DNA from: Actinomycetota bacterium
GTDB taxonomy: Bacteria; Actinomycetota; Humimicrobiia; Humimicrobiales; Humimicrobiaceae
Length of the DNA: 6,743 nt
Direction: 5' to 3'
Assembly: GCA_016870675.1 (NCBI GenBank)
Contig: VGAU01000097.1
Location: 1-6,743 of the forward strand
In this document: piece by piece, positions 1 to 6,414 of the stretch
How the letters are laid out: each line of letters starts with the position of its first letter
Position numbering within the stretch: the stretch's first letter is position 1
Made by a program: the position numbers and the translations under genes
Notes under the pieces: generated by a model
What the model saw: the letters and a program-made list of their open reading frames with translations, nothing else
Told to the model about the DNA's origin: nothing
Database searches by the model: none

Positions 1-218
1 TAAGCCTTGATATAACTGATAAAGCCAAAAAGCTTCTGGCAAAGGAAGGATTTGATCCTGTTTATGGAGCAAGGCCTTTAAAGAGGGTTATACAGAATGA
101 AGTGCAAAATGTACTGGCTATGAAGCTATTAAATGGGGAGATAAAAGAGGGAGATAGAGTAACTATTGATGTAACCGGTCCTGAAGGAAGGGTGCTGGAT
201 TTTAAGATTAAAAAATAA
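1..218 (+). CDS. clpB: ClpB disaggregase, C-terminal fragment (5' end outside window)
   Basis: The first complete codon is at 3 and the frame closes with TAA at 216-218, giving about 71 C-terminal residues. The translation contains FDPVYGARPLKRVIQ, the signature of the C-terminal small domain (D2-small) of Hsp100/Clp ATPases, where the Arg of GARPLKR is the sensor-2 residue. The following stretch (NEVQNVLAMKLLNGEIKEGD) and the V/I-rich end match ClpB rather than ClpC or ClpX. ClpB is a cytosolic hexameric AAA+ ATPase that threads aggregated proteins through its pore together with DnaK. It appears to be an ordinary chromosomal housekeeping gene and marks the left flank of the cassette region. 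The ClpB identity is confident from the family motif; clostridial origin is inferred from composition and general resemblance. Confidence 0.93.
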   Translation, partial: SLDITDKAKKLLAKEGFDPVYGARPLKRVIQNEVQNVLAMKLLNGEIKEGDRVTIDVTGPEGRVLDFKIKK

Positions 219-236
219 AAAATCCTTATTTTTTAT
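210..236 (+). terminator. Weak AT-rich hairpin after clpB
   Basis: ATAAAAAAT (215-223) and ATTTTTTAT (228-236) can form a 9-bp stem with a CCTT loop. An alternative pairs AAAAAATAA (210-218) with TTATTTTTT (226-234). The stem overlaps or immediately follows the clpB stop codon and its right arm is T-rich. It has no G-C pairs in the stem, so it would be a weak terminator at best. Confidence 0.35.
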
Positions 237-275
237 AGTTAATACGTGACAGAAAAGTTATAATGTTATTTAAAT

Positions 276-339
276 ATGAACAAAGTACTTCACAATATAT
301 GATAACAATATAGGTGCATAGACAAAGTACTTTGTTTAT
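276..339. promoter_or_regulatory. Inverted/direct repeat with palindrome ACAAAGTACTTTGT; candidate operator
   Basis: ACAAAGTACTTTGT at 322-335 is a perfect 14-bp palindrome. A second, right-truncated copy, AACAAAGTACTT, lies at 279-290. The two copies also form a long inverted repeat: 276-290 pairs with 325-339 over 15 positions including one G-U, with a 34-nt loop. Twin palindromic sites in a clpB-distal intergenic region look like operators for a dimeric repressor. The right copy overlaps a possible -35 TAGACA (319-324), which has a poor -10 candidate TAAGTT (342-347) after 17 nt. This may be a pre-existing promoter/operator next to which the cassettes were inserted, or a promoter driving cassette 1. 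A lone TATAAT at 259-264 has no convincing -35 box. No regulator is encoded in the window. Confidence 0.45.
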
Positions 340-344
340 TGTAA

Positions 345-364
345 GTTGTGCGCAATTTTGCGCC
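345..364. other. Left boundary of cassette 1 (R'-like core GTTGTGC)
   Basis: GTTGTGC (345-351) resembles the integron core GTTRRRY with one off-consensus base. Its reverse complement GCACAAC matches the R'' box of the attC at the far end of the same cassette (GTACAAC, 1111-1117) at 6 of 7 bases. The match extends outward: 345-364 is complementary to 1098-1117 at 17 of 20 positions. This is what is expected if the bases after the G came from the same circular cassette. No convincing R'' partner is visible upstream, so the site on the left is either an attI-like site or a secondary insertion site. Confidence 0.55.
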
Positions 365-392
365 AATTATTAGTTTGGGAGTAACTTTTTTT

Positions 393-1091
393 ATGAATTA
401 TCTAAAAGATGAAATTAACAATAAATCAGCTTTCTTTTTTGATTTATTTCATACCCTTACTTCAATAGAAGAAACATCTCCCAGTATATCTACGACATCA
501 GATATCCTTTGCGTAGATAAAGATCTATGGAATGAACAATTACTGAATAATTCTATCAAGCGTTTAACTGGAAAAGAGAAAAACCCTTATATAATAATTC
601 AAAGAATGGCACATGCTATAAATCCAAATATTCCCTACGAAATAATCAAAAAAGCTACTGAAGCAAGAATAGAGTTATTTAAAAATGCTATTATTAAAAT
701 GCCACAGCGATCTATTGATACAATAATTTATTTAAAAAGTATAAATAAAAAAATAGCTCTTATAAGTAATGCTGATATTCTTGAAAAAATGGCATGGGAT
801 TATTCAGACATTTCCCAATATTTTGATGCTGCAATATTTTCATGTGATGTTGGTTATGTAAAACCACAAAAAGAAATATATGAAATTACATTACAATATA
901 TAAATGAAGGTTCTTCTAATTGTATTTTTATTGGTGATGGTAGCTCAAATGAATTATATGGTGCTAAGATGTTAGGTTTTACTACAGTAATGGTAAAGGG
1001 AATAATCGAAAAGATTTGGCCTGATAAAATAGAGGATCGAAAGAAATATGCTGATTATATAATAAATGATGTTATTGAATTAATGATTTAA
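393..1091 (+). CDS. HAD-superfamily hydrolase (haloacid-dehalogenase-like)
   Basis: This encodes a 232-aa soluble protein of the HAD hydrolase superfamily, which uses an Asp nucleophile, most often on phosphate esters. Motif I is FFFDLFHTL with nucleophile D17; motif II is IALISNAD with S125; the motif III Lys is K157 in YVKPQKEIYE; motif IV is IFIGDGSSNE with D182 and E187. The helical segment between residues 30 and 110 fits a C1-type cap. The second acid of the usual DxDxT is F19 (DLFHT), as in dehalogenase-like members with an aromatic there, so phosphatase activity should not be assumed. I chose ATG 393 because GGGAG (377-381) lies 11 nt upstream. An in-frame GTG at 348 falls inside the recombination core and has no ribosome binding site. 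It is the only gene of cassette 1; the substrate is unknown. Confidence 0.85.
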   Translation: MNYLKDEINNKSAFFFDLFHTLTSIEETSPSISTTSDILCVDKDLWNEQLLNNSIKRLTGKEKNPYIIIQRMAHAINPNIPYEIIKKATEARIELFKNAIIKMPQRSIDTIIYLKSINKKIALISNADILEKMAWDYSDISQYFDAAIFSCDVGYVKPQKEIYEITLQYINEGSSNCIFIGDGSSNELYGAKMLGFTTVMVKGIIEKIWPDKIEDRKKYADYIINDVIELMI

Positions 1092-1110
1092 AGAAATGGC
1101 GCAAAACTGT

Positions 1111-1222
1111 GTACAACAGCGGGTTGACGGGCTCGTTAGCCTTTTATACAGATCATTCCAAATTGTAGCCCTCTCGACTTTGCTCGGCGTCGGCAACTTC
1201 GTCAACCTACGGCACGTTAGGC
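1111..1222 (+). other. attC-like recombination site of cassette 1 (112 bp)
   Basis: The site has R'' GTACAAC (1111-1117) and R' GTTAGGC (1216-1222). Inner arms GGTTGACG (1122-1129) and CGTCAACC (1200-1207) are perfectly complementary and sit in the L''/L' positions. Between them are smaller hairpins: GGCT-CGTT-AGCC at 1130-1141, and CGAC/GTCG inside about 1174-1194. The region is clearly more GC-rich than the flanking genes. R'' pairs poorly with the adjacent R' but well with the start of cassette 1 (345-351), the hybrid-junction signature of integrated cassettes. The L'-R' spacer is somewhat long for a typical attC. Confidence 0.65.
1124..1150 (+). promoter_or_regulatory. Possible promoter inside attC 1
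   Basis: TTGACG (1124-1129) resembles a -35 box, and TATACA (1145-1150) a -10 box, but the spacer is only 15 nt, shorter than the usual 16-18. If active it would transcribe the four-gene operon beginning at 1251. Only about 28 nt separate the attC core from that operon's start codon, so no other promoter fits inside cassette 2. The -35 coincides with the L'' arm, so the resemblance may be incidental. Confidence 0.25.
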
Positions 1223-1250
1223 GAAAGAGTGCCATCAAGAGAATGCATCA

Positions 1251-2630
1251 ATGATAAACTATGACTATAAAATAAAAGTATGTGTTGTGGGATTGGGACC
1301 TGCTGGTATAGGAGTTACCTATACACTTTTACATTCAAAGTTAGCATCATCTACTCTTTGTTTAGATGCTGGAAAAAATCTAAGTAATAGATGTTGTCCA
1401 GTTCTTCAAAATAAGATCTGCGCGAAATGTAATCCTTGTGAAATGATAAGTGGTTTCGGTGGTTGTTCCCTGCTAGGTGGTGGTAAGATATCCACTTATC
1501 CTGCTGGCAGTAGATTTATGGACACCATAAGCTCACGCAATAGAAATAAAATATTAAGTAAGGGATTAAGTTTATTTGATAATTATTTACATTTACAAAA
1601 GCCGAACATTACATTGAGTGATATTGAAATTGCAGGTGAGTATTTTAAAAACTTAGGGTTTAACTATAAATACTATGATTCTTATATTTATAATCAAGAG
1701 GATATTCGAATGATGTTGCAAGAAGTATTTTCTAAGATAGGGTCTTCAGGCATGACTCTCTTATTAAATACTAGCGTAATTGATATAGGAATAGAGAATA
1801 ATGGTTTTAAACTGGTAGCAAAACGAGAAAAGGAGGAATACATTACTATTTTTTCGAAATACATTGTTCTTGGTGTTGGTCGTTTAGGACGAAGTATGCT
1901 TAGATATATTAACACAAAATTTAATCTGAGTGGCGAAGAAAATCATTTGGACATTGGAGTGAGGCTGGAGTTTCCAACTGATTTGTATCCAGATATAACC
2001 AAATATCACAATGATTTGAAACTTCTATTTTATGATGCTAGAACATTTTGCGTTTGTAAAGATGGCAGAGTTGCCCTTTATCTATTAGAAGATATATTTT
2101 TCACAGATGGGTATCTCAATCCGAAAGATAAGAGTGATCTTACAAACTTAGGTATTCTGATAAGGTTAAAACCTTCAAAGCAAAATGAAATAGTACTTGG
2201 TGAAGTTAAAAAAAGAGTAGTACAAATCAGTAATGCTAAACCTGTGTGCCAAACATTGCCTGATTATTTAGGCATCAATGTTAAAAACTGTGATTTTTCC
2301 AAATGCATTGATAGTTCTGTATCCTTCTGGGTACAAGGTGATGTAAATCAATGTTTTCCACAACCTATCTCTTCAAAAATTAAACAAGCAGTATATTATT
2401 TTGCATCTCGACTTTTAACCAGGGATCGTTGGAATGAAGTGAACATTTTTTCACTAATGGTAGATTATGGTGATCTGTCCTTTCCCGTCAACCCTGATTT
2501 TTCAATACTTCCGAGAATGTATTTGATTGGCGATTGCACAGGTAAATTCCGTGGGATACTACAAGCCTTCTGTTCGGGTATTATATGTGCAGAAAGTATA
2601 ATCGGTGACGAAAATGAAAAAAACCTATAA
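1251..2630 (+). CDS. FAD-dependent dehydrogenase/oxidoreductase, COG2509-like, with Cys cluster
   Basis: This encodes a 459-aa, probably cytosolic flavoprotein. Residues 8-21 (IKVCVVGLGPAGIG) form the N-terminal Rossmann dinucleotide-binding motif GxGxxG. Residues 48-63 hold a Cys-rich patch (C48, C49, C57, C60, C63) directly before SGFGGCSLLGGGK (67-79), an arrangement reminiscent of uncharacterised FAD-dependent dehydrogenases of COG2509. The C-terminal MYLIGDCTGKFRGILQA region (about 423-439) is the usual second FAD-contacting GD motif, and IVLGVGRLGRS (about 205-215) is a typical inner Rossmann-associated segment. Substrate and electron partner are unknown; the Cys cluster could bind Fe-S or zinc. 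ATG 1251 follows a modest AAGAGA (1237-1242). It is the first gene of the cassette 2 operon, and its end overlaps the HD gene by 17 nt. The fold is well supported; the role is not. Confidence 0.8.
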   Translation: MINYDYKIKVCVVGLGPAGIGVTYTLLHSKLASSTLCLDAGKNLSNRCCPVLQNKICAKCNPCEMISGFGGCSLLGGGKISTYPAGSRFMDTISSRNRNKILSKGLSLFDNYLHLQKPNITLSDIEIAGEYFKNLGFNYKYYDSYIYNQEDIRMMLQEVFSKIGSSGMTLLLNTSVIDIGIENNGFKLVAKREKEEYITIFSKYIVLGVGRLGRSMLRYINTKFNLSGEENHLDIGVRLEFPTDLYPDITKYHNDLKLLFYDARTFCVCKDGRVALYLLEDIFFTDGYLNPKDKSDLTNLGILIRLKPSKQNEIVLGEVKKRVVQISNAKPVCQTLPDYLGINVKNCDFSKCIDSSVSFWVQGDVNQCFPQPISSKIKQAVYYFASRLLTRDRWNEVNIFSLMVDYGDLSFPVNPDFSILPRMYLIGDCTGKFRGILQAFCSGIICAESIIGDENEKNL

Positions 2631-3948
2631 AAATAAAAGATACATTTACGATTCTCTTTATGGCGTAATTTACTTGCCGGACTTTATTTGGGATATTATT
2701 ACATCTCCTGAGTTGCAACGTCTTCGTGAAGTTCGTCTCTGCAACATTAATTCTCTTTGCTTAACAGGAGGGGCTAACATAAATCGTTATGAACATGCAA
2801 TTGGTACAGTTTATCTTGCACAAGAATGTCTCAATTCTTGGCCTCTCTTAAATCCAATAAGTATTAAAGAACAAAAAAATTTTTTATTAGCAGCACTATT
2901 ACATGACGTGACAAGCGCATCATTTGGGCACTCCATAGAATATATTGAATCAAAAGATGGTTTTGAACATGAAAGGGCTTTTGAATATGCAATAATCGGA
3001 GAAAAAGGCGCATCTTATTTATATAAGGCAGCAATATTAGAGCCAATATTTTTTGGCATGCCTAGAGAGCTCCTCTCCAAAACTGCGGAGAACGATCTAA
3101 GAAAAATAGGCGAAATAATATCCGGAAGGGGTAGATTCGGTCCTTTAATTAATTCCACTATAGATTTGGATAATATTGATAATGTATTTAGACTTGGATA
3201 CCATATCGGTATTATGAGATCTGGTGAGATTCCGGTAAAACTTGCCCAATCGCTTTACATAGAAAACGATAAGTTAATAACAAGAAAGGAAGCTATTCCT
3301 CTTATTGAAAATTGGCATAAGGTACGAAAAAAACTATACTTGCTATTACTACTAAACCCTGAAGAATTCTCGGGAAAGTGCATGCTTAGTGAGGCGATAG
3401 AATTTGCTAAAATAAAAGCTACACAGCCTTTCAAGTGGTACCATGTTGATTATGAGGTTTTAGAAATGTTATCTAAAATATCATCCGAGTCGTCCATAAT
3501 TACTTCGCGGCTCATGAAAGGGGATTTGTATGGCTGTGTAGGGATTTTTTCAACTAGAAATACTAATAAATACGAAATTTTTATGGATACAAGCAAGAAG
3601 AGAGAATTGGAAGATAATCTTACTAGGAAAATACGTCTAAAATTTAGCCCTCGATTTAAATCTGCTATGGTAGCTCTCCACCCGATTATTGATGTTAACA
3701 AAACAGAAAGGCAAGTTTGCGTTCATACTGATGATGGAAAAGTTTTTCAAATTGGAAAATCTTCCTCTCAGCTTCTTATCGGCATATTTTTTAAGAATGT
3801 AGATCTGAGTATGAATAAAATATGGAATCTCCCCGCGGATGTTATACTCAAACTACGACAAGAGTTTTTTATATATCTATCTGATATTTTAAGTGATCCA
3901 AATCTTCAGGAGGTGGAACTCTATGATGAAATTAAAAAATTCGAATAA
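2614..3948 (+). CDS. SAMHD1/dGTPase-like HD-domain phosphohydrolase
   Basis: This encodes a 444-aa protein of the HD superfamily, closest in motifs to the dNTP triphosphohydrolase group (COG1078/SAMHD1). In order: DSLYGVIYLP (13-22), SPELQRLREV (31-40), NRYEHAIG with metal ligand H61, ALLHDVTSASFGHS with H97-D98 and H106, FEHERAF with H119, and DLDNIDNVFRLGYHIGI with D184/D186, matching the SAMHD1 DVDKWDY segment. All H...HD...D ligands are present, so catalysis is plausible: dNTP to deoxynucleoside plus triphosphate, or hydrolysis of another nucleotide. The C-terminal half (about 220-444) is divergent and could be a regulatory or partner domain. ATG 2614 is preferred because GGTGA (2604-2608) sits 5 nt upstream; the in-frame GTG 2605 has no good site. 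It overlaps both neighbours (17 and 26 nt), implying translational coupling. dNTP specificity is inference. Confidence 0.85.
   Translation: MKKTYKNKRYIYDSLYGVIYLPDFIWDIITSPELQRLREVRLCNINSLCLTGGANINRYEHAIGTVYLAQECLNSWPLLNPISIKEQKNFLLAALLHDVTSASFGHSIEYIESKDGFEHERAFEYAIIGEKGASYLYKAAILEPIFFGMPRELLSKTAENDLRKIGEIISGRGRFGPLINSTIDLDNIDNVFRLGYHIGIMRSGEIPVKLAQSLYIENDKLITRKEAIPLIENWHKVRKKLYLLLLLNPEEFSGKCMLSEAIEFAKIKATQPFKWYHVDYEVLEMLSKISSESSIITSRLMKGDLYGCVGIFSTRNTNKYEIFMDTSKKRELEDNLTRKIRLKFSPRFKSAMVALHPIIDVNKTERQVCVHTDDGKVFQIGKSSSQLLIGIFFKNVDLSMNKIWNLPADVILKLRQEFFIYLSDILSDPNLQEVELYDEIKKFE
3908..3915 (+). promoter_or_regulatory. Ribosome binding site that fixes the methyltransferase start
   Basis: AGGAGGTG is a near-perfect Shine-Dalgarno sequence inside the 3' end of the HD gene, 7 nt before ATG 3923. 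It decides the start of the methyltransferase and supports translational coupling through a 26-nt overlap. Confidence 0.85.
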
Positions 3949-5209
3949 AAACATGGAAAATTTGCTTGTTAATGATATTAATGAGTCAAAGGCTACCTTA
4001 AAAAATATAAACTGGAATTTTTATCAAAAGAGCACTTTTTCTCCTCACGAAGTTCGTCCATTTAATTGCAGAAGACATCATTGGTTTCCTGCTACATTTA
4101 TTCCAGAGATACCATTTACATTAATAGAGGTCTTGACCTTACCAAACGCTGTTGTCTATGATCCCTTTGCTGGAATAGGGACGACATATTTTCAAGCTAT
4201 TATACTCAATCGAAAACCATTAGCAACAGAAATTTGTAGAGTTGCTGTTGAGTATATGCGGTCATTATTTATTTTATTTAACCCGAAGATAAATTTTGAT
4301 GACTTAAAAGAGAAATTTAACAAAATGCTTAAAGGTTTTAATCCACATGAGGATTATATTTCAGATGTACTTGAGAATATCTTAATTAACGAGTTAAAAC
4401 ATTGGTATTCTGAAAAAACACTAAATCAACTTTCTTTTCTCTTTATTAAAGAAGCAAGTTGTAGTGATAAAGTAGCGAAAGCAGCTATGCGAATATCCAT
4501 CTCACAGATTTTAAAAACTGCAAGTAGCCAAGATAGGGGGTGGGGATGTGTTGCAGATAATGTTTTGCCAAAGAAGGAGCAAATAAAAGATAAAGAAGTT
4601 GTTCGGTTGTTTGAAAACCACATAAGCATACTTCTTGAGGATATATCAGAACATCTAAGATATGTTGACTCTATGTATGGTCAGAGGTATAAGGAACTGG
4701 CAGGAATGGAAACAATATTATATGAGGATATAAGAGAATGTAAGATGATCCCAGATAATTCTGTTGATTTGGTTGTTACATCTCCCCCCTATCCAAACAT
4801 GACAGACTATGTCACTTCACAGCGATTGTCCTATTATTTTCTGGGGTTTGATTTAGTTGATAATAAGGGTCTGAAAGATAGAAATCTAGAAATTGGAGCA
4901 AGAAGTAAAAGATCGAGGAAAGATTCAATAGCTAGTTACTGTAAAGATATGCAAAAAGCTAATGAAGTAATCTCTAAAAAAATAAAAAGAGGAGGGTATG
5001 CGTGCTATGTGATGCCAGTGTTTAATGGGGATAACGAAAACAATAGGAATCGAAAACGTATCATTCATAAAGTTATATCTAGTATGGATGAATATGACTT
5101 AATCAAAGAAGATGAGTATGAAAGAGTATTGCCACAAATACGACGATCTCACAACATTAAATGGGCCACTTTAGAACGTGAAAAAATATATTTATTTAGG
5201 AGGGCGTAG
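3923..5209 (+). CDS. DNA methyltransferase, amino-type (DPFAGIGTT / TSPPY)
   Basis: This encodes a 428-aa S-adenosylmethionine-dependent methyltransferase. RHHWFPATFIPEIP (51-64) precedes DPFAGIGTT (80-88), the SAM-binding motif I, followed by an acidic motif II region (ATE, 101-103). The catalytic motif IV is TSPPYPNMTDY (286-296). SPPY is typical of N4-cytosine methyltransferases, although some N6-adenine or RNA enzymes carry related forms. The roughly 200 residues between motifs I and IV could hold target recognition (motif order I then IV). No restriction endonuclease domain is seen in this protein or its neighbours. ATG 3923 is chosen because AGGAGGTG (3908-3915) lies 7 nt upstream; a reading starting at 3893 lacks such a site. 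The start lies 26 nt inside the HD gene. It may mark self DNA, or methylate a special base or RNA. Specificity cannot be read from sequence. Confidence 0.85.
   Translation: MMKLKNSNKNMENLLVNDINESKATLKNINWNFYQKSTFSPHEVRPFNCRRHHWFPATFIPEIPFTLIEVLTLPNAVVYDPFAGIGTTYFQAIILNRKPLATEICRVAVEYMRSLFILFNPKINFDDLKEKFNKMLKGFNPHEDYISDVLENILINELKHWYSEKTLNQLSFLFIKEASCSDKVAKAAMRISISQILKTASSQDRGWGCVADNVLPKKEQIKDKEVVRLFENHISILLEDISEHLRYVDSMYGQRYKELAGMETILYEDIRECKMIPDNSVDLVVTSPPYPNMTDYVTSQRLSYYFLGFDLVDNKGLKDRNLEIGARSKRSRKDSIASYCKDMQKANEVISKKIKRGGYACYVMPVFNGDNENNRNRKRIIHKVISSMDEYDLIKEDEYERVLPQIRRSHNIKWATLEREKIYLFRRA
5198..5204 (+). promoter_or_regulatory. Ribosome binding site of the kinase/DCD-like fusion gene
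   Basis: AGGAGGG lies at the extreme 3' end of the methyltransferase gene, 7 nt before ATG 5212. The methyltransferase stop (TAG, 5207-5209) is only 2 nt from that start, so the two genes are translationally coupled. Confidence 0.85.
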
Positions 5210-5211
5210 GT

Positions 5212-6390
5212 ATGGAATATAAAGGAATTGTTTTAACTGGAACAAGCGGTGCAGGAAAGTCAATAATCTCAAAAAAACTCTGTGAAAAGTATAAAGTATT
5301 TAAGATAGTTCAAGCTGTGACCACTCGAGACCAAAAGATAGATAATGATCTCAATCAGTATCAGTTCGTAACCAAAGAGAAGTTTGAAGAATTGTTTAAA
5401 AACGAAGAGTTACTATTAAGATATAAGTATATAGATGAGAACTATGGAATTATAAGTGAGCCGATTAAAAAAGTAATTGCTATGAATAAAGTTCCTTTGT
5501 TAATCATTACACCGGAATCGGTTAGAGAAATACAGAGTAAAGAACATAATTCATTTTTAACAATTTTCCTGGATGCACCGGATAATATTCTTAATGAGCG
5601 CTTGAAGCAGCGCAAAGAAAAAATTGATGAGAAAATAAAAAGCCAGAGAATGAGAGATAGAAAATGTGCTGAGGAATATACAAAGGACGAAGATATTTGT
5701 ATATACATTATTAAGAATAAGCACACTGATGTGGAAGAGGGTGCTCAATTGATAAATGAACTGTGGAGTCATAAAAATACGGGTGGAATGCTGCCCAAAA
5801 AAATGATCAAATTAATGATAAAAAACGGAATGCTCCTAGAAAATTCAGATATAGATAATATACAAGGTTCATCCTATGACCTTGTTGTTGGAGACCAGTA
5901 TTTTCAGAAAGGGGAAATAAAAACGCTAGACGACAAGAAGCCTTTTATAATAATGAAATCTGGAGATTATGTCCTGATATCGGCTAAAGAAATTGCTACC
6001 TTTCCAAAAGATATAGCTGGAAGATTTGATGTTAGTGTGAGTCTATTTTGTAAAGGGGTAATTTTATCAAATGGGCCTCAAGTTGACCCAGGTTTTCATG
6101 GTGGACTATTTTGTCTTTTGTTCAATACTTCTAATGATGAGATTCAACTAAAGAAAGAAGAACACTTTGCTACAATCGAATTTATTAAGTTAATAGCACC
6201 TACAAAAGGTTATCAAGGAAAATATCAAGACAAAGTAAAGATTGCAGATTATTTGCCGAAAGTAGTTGAAAAGAGTGCTATCAATCAGTTATTTGAGGAT
6301 GTAAAACGTTTAAAAAGAGAGAGATGGATTGGATATATCACGATTTTTATAACTATTGTGCTCGCTATAATAGCAATTATTTTGAGGTGA
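5212..6390 (+). CDS. Guanylate-kinase-like P-loop / dCTP-deaminase-like fusion with C-terminal membrane anchor
   Basis: This 392-aa fusion has three parts. Residues 1-185 resemble guanylate kinase: Walker A GTSGAGKS (10-17), TTR (37-39), YQFVTKEKFEEL (50-61), ENYG (76-79) and an Arg-rich lid (about 130-150). The GMP-contacting Arg, Glu and Ser/Thr positions read K42, L69 and I80, so GMP may not be the substrate. Residues 192-330 have the dCTP deaminase/dUTPase fold: QGSSYDLVVG (218-227) and VDPGFHG (291-297). Aligned to E. coli Dcd, the catalytic S111, R115, R126 and E138 read V276, C280, Q290 and L302, so deamination is unlikely. Residues 373-391 form one hydrophobic helix after a basic stretch (RLKRERW), predicting a tail anchor with the soluble domains in the cytosol. 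It is the last gene of the operon. A nucleotide sensor or membrane effector role is inferred. Confidence 0.85.
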   Translation: MEYKGIVLTGTSGAGKSIISKKLCEKYKVFKIVQAVTTRDQKIDNDLNQYQFVTKEKFEELFKNEELLLRYKYIDENYGIISEPIKKVIAMNKVPLLIITPESVREIQSKEHNSFLTIFLDAPDNILNERLKQRKEKIDEKIKSQRMRDRKCAEEYTKDEDICIYIIKNKHTDVEEGAQLINELWSHKNTGGMLPKKMIKLMIKNGMLLENSDIDNIQGSSYDLVVGDQYFQKGEIKTLDDKKPFIIMKSGDYVLISAKEIATFPKDIAGRFDVSVSLFCKGVILSNGPQVDPGFHGGLFCLLFNTSNDEIQLKKEEHFATIEFIKLIAPTKGYQGKYQDKVKIADYLPKVVEKSAINQLFEDVKRLKRERWIGYITIFITIVLAIIAIILR

Positions 6391-6414
6391 TAAAAACTAT
6401 GAGCACAATCCTTT

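Larger units (their letters stand above)
346..1216 (+). mobile_element. Integron-type gene cassette 1 (HAD hydrolase)
   Basis: The unit is bounded by the core-like GTTGTGC at 345 and by GTTAGGC at 1216, with recombination expected between G and TT in each. It contains one ORF in the same direction as the array, a short leader and an attC-like site at the end. This is the usual one-gene cassette design, at about 870 bp. The boundary assignment rests on matching core boxes and is independent of the gene content. No integrase gene is present in the window. Confidence 0.6.

Noticed and set aside
259..264. TATAAT as -10 box of a promoter after clpB
   Set aside because: No recognisable -35 at 16-18 nt upstream (TAGTTA/AGTTAA region) and no extended -10, so in AT-rich DNA it is weak evidence.
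348..350. GTG as start of the HAD gene
   Set aside because: It lies inside the recombination core at the cassette boundary and has no ribosome binding site; ATG 393 has GGGAG upstream and starts just before the HAD nucleophile strand.
1135..1141. GTTAGCC as an additional core site inside attC 1
   Set aside because: It does not fit GTTRRRY (C at the last R position), it is part of a small internal hairpin, and it would leave a site of only about 30 bp.
1119..1222. tRNA or structured RNA gene in the GC-rich gap between the HAD and FAD genes
   Set aside because: No cloverleaf, anticodon arm or TTC loop can be placed; the pairing is better explained by an attC.
2605..2607. GTG as start of the HD gene
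   Set aside because: No Shine-Dalgarno at proper distance; ATG 2614 is preceded by GGTGA at 5 nt.
3893..3922. Upstream extension of the methyltransferase to 3893
   Set aside because: Those codons fall before the near-perfect AGGAGGTG at 3908-3915, which clearly serves ATG 3923.
1694..5772. Antisense ORFs of 60-94 codons (1694-1915, 2864-3046, 3450-3701, 4426-4629, 5442-5726, 5557-5772)
   Set aside because: All lie on the minus strand inside genes with clear family motifs and show no domain signature of their own; they look like shadows of AT-rich coding sequence.
6391..6414. Terminator after the four-gene operon
   Set aside because: The 24 nt before the attC hold no hairpin with a T-run; transcription may simply continue into cassette 3.
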